16,867 nt of DNA, from positions 1-16,867 of the forward strand of contig CAYFSI010000023.1 of assembly GCA_964345825.1 (NCBI GenBank), given 5' to 3'. The notes under the pieces were generated by a model. That model searched no databases. It was not told the DNA's origin and was given only the letters and a program-made list of their open reading frames with translations. The DNA is from JAAYDH01 sp964345825. GTDB lineage: Bacteria; Bacillota_I; Bacilli_A; RFN20; CAG-826. The stretch's first letter is position 1. Every line of letters starts with the position of its first letter. This document shows, one piece after another, positions 1-6,386 of the stretch. The position numbers and the translations under genes are program-made.

Positions 1-45
1 TATTCAGCTTGGGAAGCTGACGTTCTACCACTGAACTACGCATGC
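1..45 (-). tRNA. tRNA-Gly (anticodon CCC), 3' part outside window
   Basis: The minus strand shows the 5' acceptor strand GCATGCG (45 to 39), a D arm (GTTC/GAAC around AGTGGTA) and an anticodon arm TCAGC-TTCCCAA-GCTGA, giving anticodon CCC (13 to 11) for the Gly codon GGG. The variable region, T arm and acceptor 3' strand lie left of the window, so the gene is cut by the edge and not shown to be intact. It lies beyond the terminator that closes the Thr-Val unit, so it needs readthrough or its own weak promoter. Confidence 0.85.
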
Positions 46-70
46 AACGCTATTATTAAAGCACAACTGA

Positions 71-101
71 TTAAAAAGAAAAAGTCTGATAATTCAGACT
101 T
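71..101 (-). terminator. Rho-independent terminator of the Thr-Val tRNA unit
   Basis: Perfect 8-bp hairpin AAGTCTGA / TCAGACTT (82-89 and 94-101) with a 4-nt loop. On the minus strand it is followed by TTTCTTTTT. It starts 12 nt after the CCA end of tRNA-Val and precedes tRNA-Gly, so it separates the two. Confidence 0.85.
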
Positions 102-112
102 AACTTTTTGAT

Positions 113-188
113 TGGTGGGTACTGAGGGGATCGAACCCCCGACCTTCTGTACGTCAAACAGATGCTCTCCCAGCTGAGCTAAATACCC
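113..188 (-). tRNA. tRNA-Val (anticodon GAC)
   Basis: Full cloverleaf of 76 nt. The acceptor GGGTATT pairs with AGTACCC, followed by discriminator A and an encoded CCA (115 to 113). The anticodon arm is TCTGT-TTGACGT-ACAGA, giving GAC, which reads GUC/GUU. The T arm carries the usual GTTCGATCC. It lies 5 nt downstream of tRNA-Thr and is probably cotranscribed with it. Confidence 0.95.
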
Positions 189-193
189 AGGTT

Positions 194-270
194 TGGTGCC
201 GACTATAGGAATTGAACCTACAACCTACTGATTACGATTCAGTTGCTCTGCCAGATTGAGCTAAGTCGGC
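194..270 (-). tRNA. tRNA-Thr (anticodon CGT)
   Basis: Full cloverleaf of 77 nt. The acceptor GCCGACT pairs with AGTCGGC, with discriminator A and encoded CCA (196 to 194). The anticodon arm is ACTGA-ATCGTAA-TCAGT, giving CGT, which reads ACG only. It is the first gene of the minus-strand tRNA unit and follows a clear promoter. Confidence 0.95.
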
Positions 271-273
271 AAC

Positions 274-334
274 TTTATCGCTTAAATATAATATGCAAAT
301 TGAAACAAACTTGCAACGATTATTAAGCGATAAA
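274..334. repeat. 12-bp perfect inverted repeat bracketing the tRNA promoter
   Basis: TTTATCGCTTAA (274-285) and TTAAGCGATAAA (323-334) are perfect inverted copies separated by 37 nt. One copy lies 6-7 nt upstream of the -35 box; the other covers the expected transcription start of the tRNA-Thr unit. No U-run follows on either side, so it does not look like a terminator. The core TTATCGCTTA recurs upstream of the tRNA-Leu promoter (9211-9220). An operator or architectural site is an inference. Confidence 0.6.
288..316 (-). promoter_or_regulatory. Sigma-A-type promoter of the Thr-Val tRNA unit
   Basis: The -35 box TTGCAA (316 to 311), a 17-nt spacer and the -10 box TATTAT (293 to 288) put the start near 281, about 11 nt before mature tRNA-Thr. 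It lies between the ATPase stop codon and the tRNA, so the tRNAs need not depend on the ATPase transcript. Confidence 0.7.
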
Positions 335-344
335 TTTAATTTTT

Positions 345-3131
345 TTATTTCGCAGCTTTTCTTTCCTTATCTTTGCGGATGATGAAGAGAATCAATGCGA
401 CAATTTCGTGAGCCACGATTGGGGCAATACTTAAGCCAAGAACCAACAGCCAATGATTGAAGTCTAAGGCTGTCGTTTTGAAGAATGTGTTGACACCAGG
501 AATCATGACGACCGCGAACTGGAGGCCGAGGCCTAAACCAAACGCTAACCATAATAGCCAATTCTTATTTTTGAAATTGTGAAATACCGATTTGCGGATG
601 GAAGTCATGCCAAACATGTGGAAAAGTTGGGAGATAGCTAAGACGGAAAAAGCGGATGTTTGAGCAAGAGCGATTACTCTGGGTTGACCACCTTGAGGAT
701 AAAGCGCAAATATGAGGTCATTCCAATTTGTAGCATGGCCATCAATGACAGGAATTAGGAAATAGGCGGCTAAAGTGACAGCCATGATTAGGAAACCATA
801 GCCAAGCATTAACGGGACTCCGCCATGGGCAAACAATGATTCTTTTGGACTTCGAGGTTTATCATTCATAATCCCCTTTTCTTTTTCATCTGCGCCTAAG
901 GCAACAGCAGGTAAAGAATCGGTAACTAAATTAACGAAAAGAATATGTGCTGATAACAATGGAACTGGAAGGGCAGAGAGAATTGGATCTTTAATCACAG
1001 CACCGATAAAGGTAATCAATACGATTGCAAACATGGTTAATACTTCTGCGATATTGCTACCAAGTAAGAAGACAACTGTTTTTCTAATGTTGTTATAGAT
1101 ACTGCGACCCTCTTCGACAGCTTTTTCAATCGTTGCGAAGTTATCATCGGTAAGAACCATGTCAGCGGCTCCTTTTGCAACATCAGTACCTGTGATACCC
1201 ATAGCAATGCCAATATCCGCACTCTTGAGTGAAGGAGCATCATTGACACCATCACCAGTCATGGCTGCGATATTCCCATTAGCCTTAATAGCCTTAACAA
1301 TATTGACTTTGTTTTCCGGCGAAACACGAGCGAAAATACGCACAGTTTTGACCTTTTCTTGTAATTGCTCAAAGGTAAGTTGATCAATTTCGTCACCAGA
1401 AATAGCTTGAGAATCATCTTCAGCGATGTGCAATTGTTTAGCAATGGCTAAAGCAGTGGTTTTATGATCGCCAGTAATCATAATAGTAGTAATGCCGGCT
1501 TTTTTGAAGATTTCGACTGCGTCTTTGGCTTCTGGACGAGGTGGATCGATCATACCCACCAAACCAACAAAGACGAGATCTTCTTCACTTAAAGAAGACG
1601 ACCTCTTATAAGCTAAGCAAAGCACTCGTAAAGCATCATGGGCCATTGCATCAGATGCTTTCATAATGTTTTCAGTATCAGACTTGGTGATAGGGCGAGC
1701 CTTACCATCGACATATATTTGTGTCGTAACTTTTAGAATAGAATCCAAAGCGCCTTTGGTGATGATGATGTCATCATCCTTATAGCGATGCTTAGTCGAC
1801 ATCATCTTGCGGACAGAATCGAAGGGATATTCATCAATTCGAGGAGCCCTTTCTTCAAGAAGTGCCTTGCGAAGCTCATGACGATTAGCAAATTCGACTA
1901 AAGCGACTTCAGTGGGATCGCCAAAGACACCATTATCAGTCGAAGCGTTACTGCATAGAGACAATCCGGCGGATAGGAGATGGAGCTCTTCATTGCCTAA
2001 ATCATCTTCCTGGGTCATCTTTTCATTCATATAAGCGCGCACAACGGTCATTTTGTTTTGAGTTAAGGTACCTGTTTTATCCGAGCAAACAACCGAAACA
2101 GCACCTAAAGTTTCCACTGAATGGAGCTTGCGAACAATCGTGTTGGCTTTAGCCATTCTTTGGACACCAAGAGCCAAAACGATGGTAACTACCGCCGGGA
2201 GTCCTTCTGGAACGGCGGCGACAGCTAAAGAAATAGCTAGCATAAAGTCGTCTATCATGGTGATCACCCAACTGGATCCGGGATGAATTAATAAGCCGAT
2301 CATTTGGACACCGAAAATTACAAAAACAATAATAATTGTAAGGACACCAAGGAATTTAGAAATACCAGCCAGTTTCTTTTGGAGAGGCGTAATTTCATTT
2401 TGATCTTCAGAGAGCATCTTCGCGATTTTACCGGTTTCAGTATTCATACCAGTGGCAATGACGATGCCTTCACCACGACCATAGACGACCGGTGTTGACA
2501 TATAAGCGGCGTTGATTCGATCGCCAACCCCAACATCTTCAGTGAAGACAAATTGAGCGTTTTTCTCAACGGGCAAAGATTCACCAGTTAAAGAGGATTC
2601 ATCAGTTTTTAAATTGATTGATTGAATTAAACGTAAATCAGCGGGGATTGTTCTTCCTTCTTCAAGAATAACAATATCTCCAGGGACCAACTCCTCCGCT
2701 CTGATTTCGACAATTTTACCATCTCTTCTCACCACACAGGTCGGAGATGACATTTTTTTCAAAGCTTCAAGTGATTTCTCCGCTTTTCCTTCTTGAACCG
2801 TTCCGATAGTTGCATTTAAGACAACAACGGCAAGAATAATAATTGGGTCGGAAATGATTTCCAAAACGCTTGGTTTTTCTGGGAAATCAGGAGAGAAAAA
2901 ACTATATAAAGAAATAGCGAGGCTCAATAGAGCTGCGACTAACAAAATATAGATCATCGGGTCATTAAATTGAGCAAAGAAGACAGCAAAAATCGATTTC
3001 TTCTTTTTCTCAGTTAGGCGATTATAGCCATAACTAACGAGGCGCTTGCTAGCCTCTTCAGATGACAACCCTTCGTGGGGATTGACATTTAACTCTTGGG
3101 CAGCTTCTTTGGCACTTTTGGTTTCAAACAT
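345..3131 (-). CDS. P-type cation-transporting ATPase, Ca2+/Mn2+ efflux type (type II)
   Basis: A 928-residue integral membrane pump that uses ATP to move divalent cations out of the cytoplasm. Numbered from an upstream TTG two codons earlier, the landmarks are: TGES of the actuator domain (184-187), PEGLP in M4 (310-314), phosphorylation motif DKTGT (353-357), KGA nucleotide motif (461-463), DPPRP (531), TGDH (555), TGDGVNDAP hinge (627-635), NIAEV in M5 (695) and NLVTD in M6 (736). The M4-M6 residues match the SERCA/PMCA-type cation site; the M8 position that is Glu in SERCA appears to be Gln (837), as in PMCA-like pumps. I chose ATG 3131 because AAGGAG lies 9 nt upstream; the TTG at 3137 would be only 3 nt from it. 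The predicted Mn2+ riboswitch upstream suggests manganese export, as for lactococcal YoaB; Ca2+ export is the alternative. Confidence 0.95.
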   Translation of the reverse strand: MFETKSAKEAAQELNVNPHEGLSSEEASKRLVSYGYNRLTEKKKKSIFAVFFAQFNDPMIYILLVAALLSLAISLYSFFSPDFPEKPSVLEIISDPIIILAVVVLNATIGTVQEGKAEKSLEALKKMSSPTCVVRRDGKIVEIRAEELVPGDIVILEEGRTIPADLRLIQSINLKTDESSLTGESLPVEKNAQFVFTEDVGVGDRINAAYMSTPVVYGRGEGIVIATGMNTETGKIAKMLSEDQNEITPLQKKLAGISKFLGVLTIIIVFVIFGVQMIGLLIHPGSSWVITMIDDFMLAISLAVAAVPEGLPAVVTIVLALGVQRMAKANTIVRKLHSVETLGAVSVVCSDKTGTLTQNKMTVVRAYMNEKMTQEDDLGNEELHLLSAGLSLCSNASTDNGVFGDPTEVALVEFANRHELRKALLEERAPRIDEYPFDSVRKMMSTKHRYKDDDIIITKGALDSILKVTTQIYVDGKARPITKSDTENIMKASDAMAHDALRVLCLAYKRSSSLSEEDLVFVGLVGMIDPPRPEAKDAVEIFKKAGITTIMITGDHKTTALAIAKQLHIAEDDSQAISGDEIDQLTFEQLQEKVKTVRIFARVSPENKVNIVKAIKANGNIAAMTGDGVNDAPSLKSADIGIAMGITGTDVAKGAADMVLTDDNFATIEKAVEEGRSIYNNIRKTVVFLLGSNIAEVLTMFAIVLITFIGAVIKDPILSALPVPLLSAHILFVNLVTDSLPAVALGADEKEKGIMNDKPRSPKESLFAHGGVPLMLGYGFLIMAVTLAAYFLIPVIDGHATNWNDLIFALYPQGGQPRVIALAQTSAFSVLAISQLFHMFGMTSIRKSVFHNFKNKNWLLWLAFGLGLGLQFAVVMIPGVNTFFKTTALDFNHWLLVLGLSIAPIVAHEIVALILFIIRKDKERKAAK

Positions 3132-3150
3132 AGGCAATTACTCCTTCACA

Positions 3151-3248
3151 AGTAAAGTTGCATTCGTCTCGCTCATGAATGAATCATGGTTAGCTCCCGG
3201 ATATTTCTATCGTGCTGACGGTTACTAACAAGGCTACTCCCGTTTACT
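3151..3248 (-). promoter_or_regulatory. yybP-ykoY (Mn2+) riboswitch in the ATPase leader
   Basis: The minus-strand leader carries the hallmarks of this class as I remember them: CGGGAGTAG near the 5' end (loop L1), CCGTCAGCACGA in the middle (L3), and TGAGCGAGAC near the 3' end. Helices can be drawn: closing stem AGTAAA / TTTACT (3248-3243 with 3156-3151), inner stem GTTAG / CTAAC, and hairpin CATGA / TCATG. The closing stem ends 4 nt before the AAGGAG ribosome binding site (3146-3141). This fits control of translation start, with Mn2+ binding expected to switch the gene on. Identification is from memory of the consensus, not a covariance search. Confidence 0.85.
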
Positions 3249-3255
3249 GAGTTTT

Positions 3256-3284
3256 ATTATAAATAAAGTCAAAGGAAAAGAAAA
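3256..3284 (-). promoter_or_regulatory. Probable promoter of the riboswitch-ATPase transcript
   Basis: A perfect -10 box TATAAT (3261 to 3256) puts the start near 3249, exactly at the 5' strand of the riboswitch closing stem. The -35 region is weak (TTTTCT, about 17-18 nt upstream) and overlaps the T-tract of the preceding terminator. A TTGACT lies too close to the -10 to be used. Confidence 0.5.
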
Positions 3285-3308
3285 TAGCAAACAATAAGTT
3301 TGCTATTT
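3273..3308 (-). terminator. Rho-independent terminator after the zinc-ribbon gene
   Basis: Perfect 11-bp stem AAATAGCAAAC / GTTTGCTATTT (3282-3292 and 3298-3308) with a 5-nt loop. On the minus strand it is followed by TTCTTTTCCTTT. It starts 24 nt past the stop codon of the zinc-ribbon gene and isolates it from the ATPase unit. Confidence 0.85.
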
Positions 3309-3331
3309 ATAACTTAAATTTGATTTGGACT

Positions 3332-3832
3332 TTATTTCTGATTAATGGAAATGGCTCCAAAGATAATCGCGGAGATATCTAAGGCCAAAGTCATTGAAAG
3401 GACGGATAGGTAGAATGAGTGAGGATCTTCAACTGTCGAATGAACTACGACGGTTAAAGAGCCAGAAGTGAATAGACAGAAAATAAAGGCGACAACGATA
3501 AACACTAAAGCGAGTAGTGAATTGAGAATTGATTTTTTGACAAAAACATTTTTGACTAGAGCAATCACAAAGAACGGAAACGAAGCAATAATAAAGGTCG
3601 TCGAGAAAATATTAAAGGCAATCGCGGATGTATCTTTCACGATATATCCTAATAAAAATGAAATAATTAGACAGACAAAGCTAATTAGCGAGAAGACAAC
3701 AGCGATCGAAGCAAAAACCGATTTAGTTTCTTTTTTCACTTCTACAACTTTGCCGTGGGCGGTGTCGACACCACAAGAGGGACAAAAGGATGAATTATCA
3801 TCGATTATTTTTCCACATTTAGGACAGTACAT
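3332..3832 (-). CDS. Zinc-ribbon membrane protein of unknown function
   Basis: A 166-residue protein. The N-terminus is a short zinc ribbon with CPKC at 3-6 and CPSC at 17-20, the four cysteines that would bind one Zn2+. A charged linker (about 21-37) is followed by four hydrophobic segments (roughly 40-66, 74-97, 103-124, 140-163). The predicted topology is a small cytoplasmic ribbon on a four-helix membrane domain; such proteins are common in Bacillota and no reaction is known to me. ATG 3832 has AGAAAGG 9 nt upstream. The gene has its own promoter and a strong terminator, so it appears monocistronic. The long plus-strand ORF opposite it has no family resemblance and is treated as a shadow. 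Confidence 0.85.
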   Translation of the reverse strand: MYCPKCGKIIDDNSSFCPSCGVDTAHGKVVEVKKETKSVFASIAVVFSLISFVCLIISFLLGYIVKDTSAIAFNIFSTTFIIASFPFFVIALVKNVFVKKSILNSLLALVFIVVAFIFCLFTSGSLTVVVHSTVEDPHSFYLSVLSMTLALDISAIIFGAISINQK

Positions 3833-3872
3833 AATTTGTTACCTTTCTAACATTACTTTGATTATACCCTAT

Positions 3873-3900
3873 TTTATAGAATGTAATAAGCACTTGGCAA
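3873..3900 (-). promoter_or_regulatory. Promoter of the zinc-ribbon gene
   Basis: The -35 box TTGCCA (3900 to 3895), a 16-nt spacer and the -10 box TATAAA (3878 to 3873). A second -10-like TATAAT (3866 to 3861) follows 6 nt downstream without a good -35 of its own, so the exact start is uncertain. Confidence 0.5.
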
Positions 3901-3973
3901 TATTTGTTATTATTGATAAATGAAAATCTTCTATTATGACCAACAGCCATTTACTTTGATGACCTAAATATTA

Positions 3974-4549
3974 TTAATCGATTATCTTAGCAATATTTGC
4001 GAGGAAAATCTCACGCTTTTCGAGTGTGTCAGCTTCCATGAAACTAATATGATGCCAAACGGAGTCATTAATACCAATTTGTTTTAAAGTGGCTTGCATG
4101 AAAGTCTTTTTAATTGCATCTCCCGCATATGATTCAATGAACCATTGTGTGGAAGAAGCAGTTGTGAAGATATAAGCTTTTTTAATATAAGTTAGCGTGC
4201 CTTCAAGGCCATTAGCGGTGAAGATATAAGCAAAGTCCTTTTTCATTACTTTATCAATAAATCCTTTGACCATGGCAGGTAAATCATTCCACCAAACAGG
4301 GAAGACAAAGATGATGTGGTCGGCTTTTTTAATCATGTTTTGATATTTAGTCACTAATGGATCGGCGGTTTTTCCGGAAAAGAAAAGGCTGAGTTCTTCA
4401 GCGTCGTAAGCTGGATTGAATTTGTCAGCGTACAAATCAATAATTTCAAAGTCGTGATGTTTGCTTTTTAAGGTTTTGACCAGGGATTCCAATATCGCAT
4501 GGTTGAAGCTCTTGTCGTATGGATGAGCGTAGATAATAAGATAATTCAA
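3974..4549 (-). CDS. Flavodoxin-fold NAD(P)H oxidoreductase (NQO/MdaB/KefF-like)
   Basis: A 191-residue soluble protein of the Flavodoxin_2 (NQO1/MdaB) family, which uses bound FMN or FAD to move two electrons from NAD(P)H to quinones or similar acceptors. The N-terminus IIYAHPYDKSFNHA (about 5-18) is the flavin-phosphate-binding strand-loop-helix. FPVWWNDLPAMVKGFID (about 103-119) is the second family hallmark, near the flavin. Length fits the family. The start codon is TTG at 4549: AAGGAG lies 7 nt upstream and the protein then begins exactly where relatives begin. A terminator upstream separates it from the MGMT-family gene, so it probably has its own promoter (a TATAAA about 4572). The physiological acceptor cannot be read from sequence. 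Confidence 0.9.
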   Translation of the reverse strand: MNYLIIYAHPYDKSFNHAILESLVKTLKSKHHDFEIIDLYADKFNPAYDAEELSLFFSGKTADPLVTKYQNMIKKADHIIFVFPVWWNDLPAMVKGFIDKVMKKDFAYIFTANGLEGTLTYIKKAYIFTTASSTQWFIESYAGDAIKKTFMQATLKQIGINDSVWHHISFMEADTLEKREIFLANIAKIID

Positions 4550-4582
4550 AATATATCTCCTTAGTATCTTTTATACTTGCAT

Positions 4583-4613
4583 AGAAGAAAACACTTTCCT
4601 AATAAAGTGCTTT
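4583..4613 (-). terminator. Rho-independent terminator after the MGMT-family gene
   Basis: The 10-bp stem AAAGCACTTT / AAAGTGTTTT (minus strand, 4613-4604 with 4597-4588) has one G-U pair and a 6-nt loop, and continues into TTTTCTTCT. It lies 20 nt beyond the stop codon at 4633. Confidence 0.75.
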
Positions 4614-4632
4614 TCTAAATTAATAAAGATTA

Positions 4633-4959
4633 TTATTGTTCTTTTTTGATGCGCCAATGGTATCTTTTTAAATCGACATGATTATCAATCACTTCAACTC
4701 CATCTTTTTCCAGCCTATATTGTTGGACTTTTAGTCCCCCACCGCCAAAGTTTGTAGCCAGTTTGCCTTGTGAATTCACAATTTTAAAGCATGGCTGTCC
4801 AATTGGGTCAGGATTGTTATGTAAAATATTGCCCACTACTCTGGATAATTTTTTATTGCCAAGATATTCGGCAATATCTCCATATGTTGAAACCATACTT
4901 TTTGGAATCATCTTTAGATATTCATAAACTTTTTCTTTGTAAGAGTTTTGGACTTTCAT
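4633..4959 (-). CDS. MGMT-family (O6-alkylguanine transferase-like) DNA-binding protein
   Basis: A 108-residue protein equal to the C-terminal DNA-binding/active-site domain of O6-methylguanine-DNA methyltransferases, without the N-terminal domain of Ada or Ogt. Visible: a helix-turn-helix region with STYGDIAEYLG (24-34); SRVVGNIL (39-46) with R40 at the position of the base-flipping arginine finger; and the active-site segment QPCFKIVNSQGKL (55-67). C57 is at the alkyl-acceptor position, so this is not an alkyltransferase-like protein, where Cys is replaced. The usual PCHRV reads PCFKI, losing the His that normally activates the Cys. Activity is therefore uncertain: it may be a weak transferase or a lesion-recognition protein. 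A poor ribosome binding site and a -10 box 6 nt before the ATG suggest a leaderless mRNA. Confidence 0.88.
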   Translation of the reverse strand: MKVQNSYKEKVYEYLKMIPKSMVSTYGDIAEYLGNKKLSRVVGNILHNNPDPIGQPCFKIVNSQGKLATNFGGGGLKVQQYRLEKDGVEVIDNHVDLKRYHWRIKKEQ

Positions 4960-4965
4960 ATCTCA

Positions 4966-4994
4966 ATTATATAAAAAACCGCCATTTGCTTCAA
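4966..4994 (-). promoter_or_regulatory. Promoter of the MGMT-family gene, probably leaderless
   Basis: The -35 box TTGAAG (4994 to 4989), a 17-nt spacer and a perfect -10 TATAAT (4971 to 4966). The ATG begins at 4959, 7 nt past the -10, where transcription should start. No Shine-Dalgarno sequence with proper spacing fits in between. Confidence 0.65.
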
Positions 4995-5030
4995 TGCAAC
5001 ACCAAGACAAGAGGGTTTTGGATTGGTCAA

Positions 5031-6245
5031 TTAATAGCGGCGTCTGTTTGGTCTATTGTGAGACGGCTGGGTTTTCTCTTCCTGAATCGAGGTCTTATTT
5101 GGTTCTTCTTTTTTAGAAAAAACAATTGGTGATTTCTTTTGGGGTATTTCCATCCCGATATGTTTTTGCACATCTTTTAATAAAGTTAGTTCTTCATTAG
5201 AACAGAAACTGATGGTAATGCCAGCTTCGCCCGCTCTTCCAGTTCTTCCCATGCGGTGAAGATAGGTCTCAGGAGTTTCTGGCATATCATAATTAAAAAC
5301 ATGGGAAATTTTGCTAATATCTAATCCACGAGCGGCTATATCAGTGGCAACCATCACTCGGCTAAAGTGATTTTTGAAATTAGCTAAAGCGGCTGTACGG
5401 GCGTTTTGACTTTTATTGCCATGAATGACTTCGGTTTTATATGGTTGATCCATTAATTTTTTGGTTAAACGATTCGCTCCATTTTTGGTACGAGTAAAAA
5501 CTAAGGCTGATGATATTGACTCATCTTTGAGCAGGTGAATCAATAAATCGGCTTTATTGCTTTTTTCAACACGATACAAAGTTTGAGAAATTGCATCGAG
5601 TGGGCTTTCGACACTGCCAATAGAAACGCGAACTGGTTTGGTAAGTAAGCTTTCCGCTAAAGAAAGAATTTCTTTGGGCATCGTGGCGGAGAATAACATG
5701 GTCTGTCGAGTTTTAGGAAGCTTGGAAATGATACGTTTGATATCCCTTAAAAATCCCATATCGAGCATTTGATCAGCTTCATCCAAAACAAAATAATTGA
5801 TTTTGGTTAAATCAACAACTTTGGAGTCAACCAAGTCTAATAATCTTCCTGGGGTAGCTACGAGAATATCAACCCCATTTTTGATGCTGGTTATTTGTGG
5901 TCCTTTTGAGACTCCCCCAAATACCACGCTGACTTTGACTTTGCAGTATTTGCCATATTGTTTGATTGATACGCCAATCTGTGCCGCTAATTCTCTTGTC
6001 GGAGCAATAATTAACCCAGTTAAAATTGGTGAAAAATACTTTGAACGACTATTTAATATTTTTTGTAGTAAGGGAATGGAGTAGGCCGCTGTTTTTCCCG
6101 TTCCGGTTTGAGCAGTGCCCAACATATCAAAACCATCCAACAAAGGGGGAATGGCCTGTTCTTGAATTGGGGTGGGGAGATTATATTGTAAATCATTGAT
6201 GGCCTTAAAAATTAGGTCGTTGATATTGAGTTGTGAAAATTGCAT
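5031..6245 (-). CDS. rhlE: DEAD-box ATP-dependent RNA helicase, RhlE type
   Basis: A 404-residue cytoplasmic RNA helicase that remodels RNA duplexes, typically in ribosome assembly, RNA decay or cold adaptation. Motifs in order: Q motif with PTPIQ (24-28), motif I AQTGTGKT (45-52), PTREL (82-86), TPGR (131-134), DEAD (155-158), SAT (186-188), ARGLD (305-309) and HRMGRTGR (330-337). The segments FTRTKNGAN (about 250-258) and HGNKSQNAR (about 275-283) are typical of RhlE rather than CshA/DeaD. The C-terminal tail (about 370-404) is short, charged and ends in RRRY, probably an RNA-binding extension. ATG 6245 has AAGGA 8 nt upstream. A hairpin lies directly before that site. It may be cotranscribed with the acyltransferase gene upstream, since no strong promoter is seen between them. 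Confidence 0.95.
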   Translation of the reverse strand: MQFSQLNINDLIFKAINDLQYNLPTPIQEQAIPPLLDGFDMLGTAQTGTGKTAAYSIPLLQKILNSRSKYFSPILTGLIIAPTRELAAQIGVSIKQYGKYCKVKVSVVFGGVSKGPQITSIKNGVDILVATPGRLLDLVDSKVVDLTKINYFVLDEADQMLDMGFLRDIKRIISKLPKTRQTMLFSATMPKEILSLAESLLTKPVRVSIGSVESPLDAISQTLYRVEKSNKADLLIHLLKDESISSALVFTRTKNGANRLTKKLMDQPYKTEVIHGNKSQNARTAALANFKNHFSRVMVATDIAARGLDISKISHVFNYDMPETPETYLHRMGRTGRAGEAGITISFCSNEELTLLKDVQKHIGMEIPQKKSPIVFSKKEEPNKTSIQEEKTQPSHNRPNRRRY

Positions 6246-6258
6246 TTTTTGTATCCTT

Positions 6259-6300
6259 CTCAGTCAGTTAATCAAGACTCGCATTTAGTGGCTGACTAAG
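6259..6300 (-). promoter_or_regulatory. Hairpin in the rhlE leader next to the ribosome binding site
   Basis: CTTAGTCAG (6300 to 6292) can pair with CTGACTGAG (6267 to 6259) over 9 positions, one a G-U, enclosing 24 nt. The AAGGA ribosome binding site follows immediately. DEAD-box helicase genes often have structured, cold-responsive leaders; whether this one regulates is an inference. Confidence 0.4.
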
Positions 6301-6311
6301 CGGGGCATTTT

Positions 6312-6344
6312 AAAAGACGGTTAATGTTAACATAGTTCATTAAC
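6312..6344 (-). terminator. Candidate weak terminator or dyad after the acyltransferase gene
   Basis: Perfect 7-bp inverted repeat GTTAATG / CATTAAC (6320-6326 and 6338-6344) with an inner 3-bp AAC/GTT pairing. On the minus strand it is followed by CGTCTTTTAAAA. The U-run is short and delayed, so termination would be partial; an operator for rhlE is the alternative. Confidence 0.35.
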
Positions 6345-6386
6345 AAATGCACACTATCGAACTTAAAGTTTTTTATAATCGCAAAA

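Noticed and set aside
345..3131. TGA read as Trp (Mycoplasma-type code)
   Set aside because: All Trp codons I checked in long ORFs are TGG, and no gene needs readthrough of TGA to be complete.
3468..3923. 151-codon plus-strand ORF opposite the zinc-ribbon gene
   Set aside because: It is antisense to a gene with a clear zinc ribbon, promoter, ribosome binding site and terminator. Its own translation is low-complexity Lys/Thr/Ile-rich with no family resemblance.
4791..5132. 113-codon plus-strand ORF spanning the MGMT and rhlE ends
   Set aside because: It runs antisense across two well-supported genes and has no ribosome binding site or recognisable domain.
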